64,000 nt of DNA from Leishmania mexicana MHOM/GT/2001/U1103 (Eukaryota; Euglenozoa; Kinetoplastea; Trypanosomatida; Trypanosomatidae). Made by a program: the position numbers and the translations under genes. The number at the start of each line of letters is the position of its first letter. Position 1 is the first letter of the stretch. The notes under the pieces were generated by a model. The model had not been told where the DNA came from. It did not search any database and saw only the letters and a list, made by a program, of their open reading frames with translations. Of the stretch, positions 39,601-47,721 are shown in pieces. Location: NCBI RefSeq assembly GCF_000234665.1, contig NC_018335.1:248001-312000 (forward strand), written 5' to 3'.

Positions 39601-41199
39601 AAAATGTGCAAGGGTGAGTACAAGGAGGCGCTTATGATCTTTGACTCGGCGCACAGCGAGAACGTGCAGCTGAAGCGGCTGCGCAAGATCTGCATTGACC
39701 GCATCGCCTCTGGCGACACAAGCAAGTACATTCATCTCATTCAGGACGTCTACGTGCTGGACTCCACCCCCAGCAACCACGAAGACATGGCGATTGGCGG
39801 CGGTGCTGCGATGTACGACTGCGACGCCGACAACCCCATCGGCGTGGCGACGAACAGCGGCGAGGTGTGCGATCGATCCAACGAGCCACCGTTCTTTGCA
39901 TGCAACTCCTTCGGGAATGGTGCGGGGATGCCGGCACCAGTGCTGTCGCAGCCCGCAGCACACGCCTCGTCTCCGGTTGCGCGTCACCCCGCACCAACGT
40001 GCAACTCGAAGACGTCGCCGACGCCGTCCGTGACGACTGGCGGTGAGGCGGCCGAGCCCTCGCACCTCACCGAGCGGGCTGTGACGGCCGCCATGGGTCC
40101 CCGCGAGTTCCCTCCATGCGGAGCGCTGCAGGTGGCTGGAGCCAGCGGCGCGGGTCCAGGTCTCCCTCCCTTTCATCCACGAACCCCTGGCGCTACGACG
40201 ACGCCAGCCAGCATGCCTGGAAGCTCCCCGCCCTGTGGCGCACGCGACGACAGCGCGAGTGAGGCGCCGTCGTTTCTCATGAACGCCTTCGTCTTCGACT
40301 CCTCCATGGCTTCCGCGGCCTCCGCGGACGCTGTTGGTGCGACCGTGCAGGCGGCAGATGAGCCCCAGGTGTTGCGGGACGTGAACCAGCACGAGTGGCA
40401 GGTCTCCCTCTACCCAATCGGCAGCGGCGCCTTCAGCTTCATCTATCTGGGCATGTCAGACGACGGCGTGCAGGTGGCGATCAAGCGCATTCCCCGGCTG
40501 CACCGCGGCATCAAGGAGGAGGAGATGGTGTCCGAGGTATGCACGTGCGCCAAACTGCGACATCCCAACATTGTTCCCTACATCTCCTGCTGTGTAACCC
40601 AGTCGTACCTGGCAATCATCATGGAATACATGCCAGGGGGCTCGCTGCACGACATCATCGACAACTTTGGCAAGCTGCCTCGCACCGTCGTGCGCCGGTT
40701 CATGCTCGACATTGTGAACGGCCTAGCGTACCTGCATGAGTCCACCACGCACGGTGACGTGAAGCCGCACAACATTCTGCTTGGCGTGGACGGTGTCTGC
40801 AAGCTCTCCGACTTTGGCTCCGCCTCGGACAGGCTCACGGAGGCGTGCTGCGTCAACGAGGACCGCCTGATGCGCGGCACGGCCGTGTACATCTCACCCG
40901 AGGGTGCGCGCAACCTTCCACTGACCTCCGCCTCTGACATCTACTCGCTCGGTATCTCGTTCTTGGAGATGGTGCTGGGCCGCCTGCCGTGGAGGTGGGC
41001 CGATCCGGAGAGAACAGACGCGCTCCCGCTGCGTCACGACCACGATTTTGTGCAGTGCCTCACCGCCAATGCCATTGCTGTCGACATTCCCGACGACCTG
41101 GACAACGACGTGCGCGAGTTGGCGCTGGCGAGCTGCGCTGAGAACCCAGAAAAACGACCGACAGCCCAAGAGCTGCTTTCCTTCGCCTTCCTGATTTGA
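36607..41199 (+). CDS. Receptor-like protein: TM, extracellular loop, TM, degenerate nucleotide-cyclase domain, MAP3K-like kinase
   Basis: The protein has 1530 residues. Residues 1-318 are a disordered Ser/Thr/Asn-rich cytosolic tail. TM1 is about 321-344 (FIMCFGAIIVGLLGF) and TM2 about 686-709 (VLVVVIAAIVAVVIAW). Between them lies a loop of about 340 residues with several N-x-S/T sites, the size of a Cache-type sensor. Residues about 808-975 resemble a class III cyclase core: VAMVLVDVHRAMDATEACF keeps one metal Asp (D821), but the second metal motif is VSSSSFFVNF with no Asp, so it is probably catalytically dead. The kinase is about 1264-1530: Gly loop from G1272, K1293 (VAIK), HGDVKPHN (D1384, N1389) and DFG (D1402). 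The HRD Arg is Gly and APE reads SPEGA. The layout recalls a receptor cyclase with a kinase fused behind it. Confidence 0.9.
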   Translation: MFKGNSVQPIIIDSKHSCTSSDSGDADGTTSRGALILANGIAVSPGPPSGSSAPTPSRVSEAVLASRQPIPSGASPSVADGGATTDMWYEPTAANFPAQPRGSVIRVLPTAGGYATGEQNAPAPSWNAPNLAHSVSQPGQHFSLLDLQQSHANNTSTTAGTASTMIRNATIPAYIQPSPNHSNDHNMSLSLSLQKQKDANADDEDYADGRRILMHNPLKGHLFSSTSDSSLHSSIGQPEMIAAASSSVQKGSSDPGNRLDTALGLSGEETTQGLVTENVEGPCDEKRVNLIEVHVIDSDDDPSSLEEQEPQVYCTIPSLPAVAFIMCFGAIIVGLLGFLPFYFVGVNSNARTTEYLLSEAMKGVASITQNSLAMLPAFVHIVTFNYIKRHNTTLEETNLPKDPDQLLVSLLTVLTRFNEAISYLRFVYEGGLYTNAGYTDPKPSDANQTRKIYGGHSRTLNTVPMLEMDNESVTAVEPPNVLGCFDFHREVTLPEGAMNQIVKAWVADPQNSTRWLLASDNTTPTYFNFVMPFIVNGSLGYFEAGSSSDKIIEETTTLVSFLRKNGRIFLVDATRNILVGNSWNQSVQSRTDDNAIGATIYTPTRIYEITEPIILAAMQVVNESGSLTEVLKDKDTALITFWYKGNNAFLNLTKVKDSYGLDLVLGVVVVRADFEKAFSTARTAAFTVTVLVVVIAAIVAVVIAWFVVREMKRLIPQLIRASNLEVSRGDGKDHRVQGWLAYITEIRGIHEAFVRVERSLREMRTFVPAAVMTLAPSDDSHSDADLADGKTRRVRTRFNANIVKDNTNEFSRVDVAMVLVDVHRAMDATEACFIMDIISQRAEEYTGYIESVSSSSFFVNFGTQSQNPLVVSKICRFALEVYQSVPDFMRHRVVCFAVRMPFLVGTCGARHSKARVVFDTQRMLGISKVLWDIGCHVASTTDTLSHFATSSAQIPWYRIDCVRFPDEVSQVTLCELLDPCSSLQDNENMPKRMGDGLSKMCKGEYKEALMIFDSAHSENVQLKRLRKICIDRIASGDTSKYIHLIQDVYVLDSTPSNHEDMAIGGGAAMYDCDADNPIGVATNSGEVCDRSNEPPFFACNSFGNGAGMPAPVLSQPAAHASSPVARHPAPTCNSKTSPTPSVTTGGEAAEPSHLTERAVTAAMGPREFPPCGALQVAGASGAGPGLPPFHPRTPGATTTPASMPGSSPPCGARDDSASEAPSFLMNAFVFDSSMASAASADAVGATVQAADEPQVLRDVNQHEWQVSLYPIGSGAFSFIYLGMSDDGVQVAIKRIPRLHRGIKEEEMVSEVCTCAKLRHPNIVPYISCCVTQSYLAIIMEYMPGGSLHDIIDNFGKLPRTVVRRFMLDIVNGLAYLHESTTHGDVKPHNILLGVDGVCKLSDFGSASDRLTEACCVNEDRLMRGTAVYISPEGARNLPLTSASDIYSLGISFLEMVLGRLPWRWADPERTDALPLRHDHDFVQCLTANAIAVDIPDDLDNDVRELALASCAENPEKRPTAQELLSFAFLI

Positions 41200-44100
41200 G
41201 AACCCTGCGTCCCCGTACCTCCCGAGCGTCCATTGATGCGTCCCTTGTGCGTGTCACTTCGTCGCTTGCCGCGAAACGCAGAGGCACAGCAGAAGGGAAC
41301 GATACCGTTGCGGTGCTCTGCTGGATGCGGTCATTTGCACTGGCTTCCCGTTCCCAACGCACGCGCCCATGACGCGTTTTTTTTTTCGGTGTAGTGGCTT
41401 CCTTTTGTGCGTGCAGCACGACGCGTTGTCTCCTTTTCTTTGCGTGCTGGCAATGTCCGTGTTTCTCCTCTCCTCGCGTGCGTGCGCTGCCTCTGTTGTT
41501 GTTTGCTCGATTCTCTCATTTTGTTCGTGTTCGCCTTCTTTTCCACCTTTGTGTATGCTGTTGATGCTGCAGCGCCAGCTGCCTAGCCGGGGTCCTTCCT
41601 CCGACACACCCACCTGCCACTCCTTTCCTCGCCACTTCCCTGTACGGGAGAAGAGGCCAACGCGAAGAGGAGTGGATAGTCATGGAGCGACGTTGTCTTC
41701 TCCGCGTCGCCTCGTGTAGGTCAGAGCTCTCCTTCTCCCAACCGATTTGCCTGTTGATGGCTGTATTGGTGTCGCTCTTGTATTTCTCCGTTTTTTTTTG
41801 GGAGGGGGTATCTTTTCGTTTGTGTGGCTCTCCGCTGTTCTTGCTGCTGGTTGCATTAGCCTTCTATCCTTTTCCCCTCCTTATTGGGCCTGTGTGCGTG
41901 TGTTCGTTGTTTCTTCTCGCCTTTTGCTGTCACTCGCACGGACAGAAAGACCTGCGGCCTCCCCCTTCCCTCTGTAGCACGTACGAGGACGAGGAAGACT
42001 GCCGGATCATACACACACACACGCACGCACACACGAAAGAGAGCTGTAGAGAAGGGTATCAAAAGAGAAAAGAAATGCCAATCCGAATTAGACAACTCGC
42101 CCCCACCCACCCACTCACTCTTCGCGTGCGCAGAGGCTCTCGGGCACATGAACGAATATGTGTTGCACTCTTCTGCTGCGCACGGAAATGTATATTAGTG
42201 GTTGCAAGCGAGTTCTCGTGCTGGGTGTACGGCATACATACCTGGAAATTTCGCTTTCGTGTATTCTCTCCTTCATGGAATTCGGTGCGACCTGCTCTTG
42301 TTTCCGCCGCGCGTCTCCGTGCTCGTTAGTTTTATTATCTGTACTCGTCATTGTTTTTTTGTTTCTTCCTTCACCGTTGTCACACCAACCCCCTTTGTGT
42401 GTGCGTGTGTATGTGTGTCTACGCACTTATTTACATGTAGTGCGAGTGCTGGTGTGCGCATGTCTGCTTCAGCTATGGGTTATCGTATGATGTGCGCGAG
42501 TGCGTGCATGAAGCCGTGCGGTATGGACATACACGTTTTCGTAACGCCCCCCAAGAGTGTCGTTCCCTCTCGCTCTTTTTTTGTTTGAAATTGCTCATTT
42601 TTTAAGTCTTCATTTGGTGTGCTCTCGCCGCGAATCAGCTCCGCGCATCTCTCTCTCGTTGGTGCTGCCGTTCTCTCCCCTCTCTCTTTCGCTCGCTCTG
42701 TCTTGCTTTCTCATTGGTGTTTCGATTCACGTCTTCTCCTGCACATGTGCGGTGCGTGATGCTACTGTGTGTGCGTGACGTTCTGCTCTTCAGGTCTTCT
42801 TTATGGCTCCCCATTCCTTTTCTGTCCGGCGTTCTAGCCTCTCCTCCCCCCACTTCCTCTCACTTCCCCTCCCCCTTTCGTTCTGTACGCTGCATACCCC
42901 CTCCCTTCCCCCTCTCCCTCTCTCTTCCTATGCTTCCTCTCTGCCTTTCGCTGTTGTACTCCTCCCTTTTTTTCCTTACACACGAATAACTTCAGATGTC
43001 TCCGTCACTGCATCAGAGAGTGCATCTACGCGTATGGTTATGTATGTGTGTGTGTGGGGGGGGGTCGGTGGCAGTGTACGAGCACGAGTGGGAGAGAGAG
43101 GGAGAGGCCGTGCACACTTCATGGGAAACCAGAGAAGGTGACGCATCGCGAACAAGAAGCCCAGAGAGGCGGAGTAGGGAAAGAGCAACGAAGGGAAAGC
43201 GACGACGACGACGACGAAAAGGTGACGCAACTGTTCCCTTATTTCACTTCTTTGTTCTGCTCTTTTTTTTGTCTTTTTTTCTTTCTACTCTTTGACGAAG
43301 TCACAACCTCGTGTCTTTGTGACATTTGTTCTGGTCTTCTTGTTATGTGGTGGCCACGCACACACTGTCTGTCCACGTCACTCTTTTTCGCTTCTCACTC
43401 TCCCGCCTCGTTTCCCGTGAGTGGTCGCGTGGGGGAGGTATGCGCTTGTAATTGGCGCCTGCTCTCTCGTGTGTCTTTGTTTCCTGCGCCGTATCCCGCC
43501 TACGATGAGGCTCTTCTTCAGTCGCTTCTTTCTTTTTTTCTATGTTGTTGCTGTGGTTGTTCTTCTGCTCGTTGCCCTTTTCTATCCCCACCACCGTCTT
43601 CTCCAGACTTGGTGCGTTTCTCCTTCCCCCCGCTCTCTTCTCTCTCACCCTGCCCCCTTCGCTCATATCTGACGCGGTGTGCATCAGAGCGAGAGGGGGG
43701 GGGGAGAGGTACGACGCTCACAAGCGGGATAGGAAAGACGTTGGGAGGGGGGAGGGAGTGTATGAGAAGCGGGGAAGCGGCCGTATTCCAATCAGTCCTT
43801 TTATCCGTCCTCCCTCACACGTCAAGTCACCGCCCTCTTCCTCCCTTACTCCTCTCCCTCCCCCCACACACGTAAACCCTTCCATCTTTTTTTCGAATTC
43901 ACTTTCCTCTCGCACCTGGGGTACAGAAACATAAAAAAAAGAAAGGCGAAGGGCGGCGGCAATAGAGGTGAGGCTGCGGAGGGGTGGGGAGGGGTGGACG
44001 GCGGAGATGGTGAGGGAGCTGCTTGGGGGACGGACAGAGACCATACATGGTGCGTCTTTTTCCACCCTCTCCTCAGGGAAAAAGAATCTTTTTGATTCGG

Positions 44101-44716
44101 GCTCGTACCCCCTCCCCTCCCTCTCTTCTCTCTCTTCGCCTTTTTCTTTCTCTGGGTATAGGTCACATGTTCATCTGGTTGTCTTCGTTTCCTTCACTCC
44201 CCTCTGCCCTCCTCCAATCCTCTCCTCCTCCCCTCCCCATCCTCTTGTTCCTTTTTGGTATTCCCTCTTTTTGTTCTGATTTCTTTACGCCTTGTCTTCT
44301 CGCACCTTTCCTGCGTTCTCCCGCTGTGGCTGTTCATGTTGTGTCCCTCACGTTGTTTGTTTCGCATGTTTGCGCTTCTTGCCTGGCGGCTGCATCTCTT
44401 ACTTCTTTTCCGCGCCCCTCCCTTCTTCCCCTCGTTTTTTTTTTGTTGTTGGACTTACACCCGCTTCACCACCACCACGAAACAAAAAAAAACGTTTCTG
44501 GCGTGCGCCGGTCTCACATCACCTCTTTTTTTTTCTGTTTACGTTGTTTCTGTGGCGCATGTTGTGGAGTCGTTGGTCTCTCTCTCTGGTCCTCACCCGC
44601 CTTTTTGGTTTGTGTGCTGCGACGTGCTCTCTCCTTCTCTCCCTGGAGAGTCTTTCCTCTCTTGTGGCTCCCTCTCGCGCGTGCCGAAGTCTGATCGAAC
44701 CTTGTGGAAGGCACCG
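41200..44716. other. 8.9-kb gene-poor gap, left part
   Basis: CT-rich, T-run-rich sequence with (GT)n patches and a purine-rich block at 43935-44045. The longest ATG frame (41682-42329, 215 codons) has T-rich third positions and encodes His/Thr from a (CA)n run, so it is not called. The tract at 44590-44689 ends in AG and precedes the short ORF at 44717. Confidence 0.5.
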
Positions 44717-44899
44717 ATGCACCAGCGCGGGCGATTCGCGGGCGGGAACGGACAGGACGCCAGCAGGGATGCACAACAGACACACGCCCACAGAAGGAGA
44801 GGTGCACAAGAGGGTCTTTTACACCTCTTGTGTTCCTCTGCCTCCTTTGATGTCCACCTGCGAGTGCCTAGACGTGTTTTCGACGTTATTGTTGTTTAG
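44717..44899 (+). CDS. Candidate microprotein gene, 60 residues
   Basis: The ATG lies 27 bases after AG at 44688-44689 at the end of a long CT-rich tract. The product is basic, Gly/Arg/His-rich at the front (MHQRGRFAGGNGQDASRDA) and ends in alternating hydrophobic residues (VHLRVPRRVFDVIVV), which would form beta strands. Third positions are about 55% G/C by hand, lower than the established genes. No family is recognised. It is more likely real than the pyrimidine-tract frames around it, but unproven. Confidence 0.3.
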   Translation: MHQRGRFAGGNGQDASRDAQQTHAHRRRGAQEGLLHLLCSSASFDVHLRVPRRVFDVIVV

Positions 44900-45773
44900 T
44901 TGTCCACGGTTTGTGACACTACCTCTTTCGCAGCCAAGTTTTGTTTCGTCGTTGTTGCTTGCTTCTTTTTGCAGACGCGTACGCACCCCGCCACCTTCTC
45001 CTTATCGGAGCGCCTCTTTACCTCAGGCAAGCGATGGTGCGTGAGGATGTGGGATTCGCACAACACACACACCCACCCACCCACACACAGAAAAACGCAG
45101 GTGCTTGTATGAGCGCAGCGCAGGGCTTGATGTGTCCGTGTGGGTGTATGTGAGGAGGGGGATATTGTTGTATACATAACGTCAATCTTTACCTCTCACT
45201 CTTCTCCTGTCGCTTGATGTCTCTTCTTTATGTATCACTACCTCTCTTCCTGCCGTTGTATCTCCCCTTTCCCCTTGTGTGCGTGTAACACACGTTTTGT
45301 TTTTCCTTTTTCGTGCTATCTCTCTCTGCTTGTGCCCCCGCCAACCCTCTCCGTCTCTCTTGTTACTTTCTGGTATGGTTGATGGTATTGCGGTTGCTCG
45401 TGATTTGTGCTGCCACTGGAGTGCTTCCTCCACAAACGCGTGCGCATGTTTCTGTGGGAATGCGGTGGAGGAGACGTTTTTTTTTTTTTTAAGGGAAGTA
45501 TGCAGACAGATGTACACACTGCCCTCCTTCACCTCCCCCACACTCCAAGCCCCCTTCTCAAGACTTTTTCGGATCGCCTTGCTTTTTCTGTGCCGTTCTT
45601 GGTTCTCTCTTCGTACCTCACAGTCAATTCTCATGTACCCACAGGAACCTTCTTCTCCTCACCACGCCCTCTCTCCGCGTGTTCTTTGTTTTCACCCTCT
45701 TCTTCGCTTATTCCCTCCAACCACCTCCCTCCGCTCACCTCTCGCTGCGTGTGTATCTCTCTTCCTTGAGGAA
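44900..45773 (+). other. Gap sequence ending in a textbook SL acceptor
   Basis: Mixed sequence with a (CA)n-like patch at 45060-45090 and T13 at 45478-45490. From 45651 to 45768 no AG occurs in CT-rich sequence, then AG comes at 45769-45770, 3 bases before an ATG. This is one of the cleanest acceptors in the window, yet the only ORF it serves has 26 codons. Confidence 0.5.
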
Positions 45774-45854
45774 ATGTCACAACAGTCAATACAATTTGCC
45801 ACGAAAACCGCATCTGCACCAAAGGCGAAATACGAGTTGAACCAGAACTGTTGA
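45774..45854 (+). CDS. Candidate 26-residue microprotein
   Basis: The ATG sits 3 bases after the acceptor AG (45770). The product is polar (MSQQSIQFATKT at the front, KYELNQNC at the end), uses many A/T-ending codons, and ends in Cys. It is either a tiny protein, a uORF for something downstream (the next ATG frame with good composition is at 46298), or chance behind a real acceptor of a noncoding transcript. Confidence 0.25.
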   Translation: MSQQSIQFATKTASAPKAKYELNQNC

Positions 45855-46297
45855 GACGGGTGGACACCATCGCTTTCCTGTGTATTTTGTGCGTATCTCT
45901 GTCTTTCAAGGGTGCTTGTGCGCGTGTCTCGGTTGTACACGTTATCCCTGTCTTGTAAGGCAGAGAGGCTCAAATAACGTGGCTCCTCCTTCGCGTTTGT
46001 TTTCCCGTCTTTCCTCCTCCAGATCACAGCGCTGACGTGTTTCCCATGCGCCTTGCGGCCCGCACAAACGCCCACGCCTGCATATAATGCTCACCGAAAG
46101 GAGACACCAAGAGTCCGCCAACTCACACTGGCCATTGCCCTAATCTCGATGCCTGTCCGGTGAGCCACGTTGCGTGACTCTCCGTCGCCTCGCTCATTGC
46201 GCTCTCGTTTGTGCTGTTCCAAATCTTTGCGTGCCCGCATGCGCAGTTTTGGAGGAGTGAAGAAGGACGAAACATTACGGTGAGGGGACTGCGACGT

Positions 46298-46498
46298 ATG
46301 CTGCCCCTCTCCCTCTCTTGTCACGTTCACTTTCTTGCGCGGGCATCAGTGAGAAGAAAAAAAAGAAAACTGAACATGCCACGACAGGCGACATCAGCAA
46401 GCCTTCTTCTCGGAAACTCCCCCTCCCCCTCGAAAAAAAAAGTAAAGGAAGAGTTCGCGCGCACAGCCGACCTGCACCACCACCACCACCACTTGTGA
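46298..46498 (+). CDS. Candidate small basic protein with natural His6 near the C-terminus, 66 residues
   Basis: The ATG at 46298 gives a hydrophobic start (MLPLSLSCHVHFLARA) followed by RRKKRK; a second in-frame ATG at 46376 gives a 40-residue form. The C-terminal part is KKKVKEEFARTADL followed by six His and a final Leu. The His run comes from a (CAC)n repeat and the Lys run from an A9 run, so part of the frame is simple-sequence derived. A plausible acceptor lies at 46246-46247. No family is recognised. Confidence 0.25.
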   Translation: MLPLSLSCHVHFLARASVRRKKRKLNMPRQATSASLLLGNSPSPSKKKVKEEFARTADLHHHHHHL

Positions 46499-46734
46499 CG
46501 GCGCTTGAGCAATGATCTCCACAATCAGTGATTGTGTTCGCCTTTTTCCCCCTTTTCTTTGTGTGCCTCTCTCGTCTCTCCCGCGCTCTCTCCTGCGCTT
46601 TAACCCGTTTCTTTTCTGATCGCTCTTCTTCTCGCGCCCTCGTTCGCTTTCTCCATCCTTCACCTTCTTTGTGCACCTGCACGTGCTTCTGCGTGTGCGC
46701 GCGCGCGGCTCGCATCGCCCTAGGAATGAGCCGT

Positions 46735-46790
46735 TGTGTTCCGCCACCTTTTTTCCACTTTGTTCTTGTGCGTCTTTTTTTTCCGGCTAG
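46735..46790 (+). promoter_or_regulatory. SL acceptor for the 46854 candidate gene
   Basis: A CT-rich tract with a run of 9 Ts is followed by AG at 46789-46790. The resulting leader (46791-46853) holds a 12-codon uORF at 46816-46854 whose TGA overlaps the ATG at 46854 in the pentamer TGATG. Confidence 0.5.
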
Positions 46791-46853
46791 ACTGATAAGG
46801 TACAGCAAACAATCAATGAAAGCAGACCCACTATTTCTTGCATCATCGTCGTG

Positions 46854-47075
46854 ATGGAAAAACCACAGGGCGGGGAGGAGGTGCGGCTGCCGGCCGTGGC
46901 GGGGTGGGGTGGGGACGGTTTATGCGCTGCTTCTCTTGCATTTCATGGTTGTGGGACCCCGACCGGCTTCCTCTCAGGGGCTCCTCTTCTATCCGCCTCC
47001 TCCCACTCTGCTGGGCGTGTGTGGTCATCGTCGTCAACTCAGGGTGTAGCGAAGGTGGAGAGACGCGGTGACTGA
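46854..47075 (+). CDS. Candidate small protein gene, 73 residues
   Basis: This ATG ORF starts 63 bases behind a good acceptor and follows a uORF whose stop shares a base with the start (TGATG), an arrangement that can allow reinitiation. The product begins MEKPQGGEEVRLPAVAGWGG, is Gly/Ser/Ala-rich with isolated hydrophobic residues, and ends in a charged AKVERRGD. Third positions are about 59% G/C by hand. The sequence is not repeat-derived. I recognise no family. The downstream 350 bases are also open in other frames but lack ATGs. Confidence 0.35.
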   Translation: MEKPQGGEEVRLPAVAGWGGDGLCAASLAFHGCGTPTGFLSGAPLLSASSHSAGRVWSSSSTQGVAKVERRGD

Positions 47076-47688
47076 CTGGATTCCCGTGAGCCTGCTTCGA
47101 CGACGATGTGACAGCCGTTTACCACGGCGTCCGCCCGCTCTGTGCCTGCCATTGGAGCCACCGCGACTCGGGGCAGGGCAAACCGGAGGAGCCGCTACGG
47201 GTGGTGGAGAACATTTCACATCTTTGTGTCCTCCACACCGTGCAGCCCCTCTTCGCTTATAACGGAGTGGACGAGGTCGCTGTGTGTGTGCTGTGCTGTG
47301 TTGTGCCTGGAAAGCATGTCTTCACCCCCTTTCTCTCTCGCTGCACACGTCTCATCTCTCTCTCTTGCTTCGTCTCGTCACCTTATCTTTGCTGCCGCTG
47401 CTGTGCATTTGTTTATCGTTCCGTTCCGACCTTGTGACTCCTTCATTGTCACTATGGACTTTGCGGTACTCGTGCGCGTGTCCTCGGGGAATGCACTTTG
47501 TCATAATCCTCTGCTCTCACCCCTTTCACAAAACCCGCTCGTCCATCCACCAACTTCTCACACACCCGAATGCGCTTGTGATCTGTTTTTCTTTTTTTTC
47601 TCGCACGTAACAGTATCCAACTGTTCTTCGTGCGTATATATTTCTCTATCGCCCGTGGAAGCTGTCGTTGGTGGTGTGGGTTGCAGGT

Positions 47689-47721
<33 letters not shown>

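Noticed and set aside
41682..42329. 215-codon ATG ORF with apparent membrane segments in the large gap
   Set aside because: Its third positions are T-rich, the hydrophobic parts come from pyrimidine tracts, and the HTHTHAH stretch from a (CA)n repeat. It looks like a stop-poor tract, not a gene.
47108..47437. Protein-like frame after the 46854 ORF
   Set aside because: It has no ATG; it starts right after a stop and turns into CT-tract sequence.
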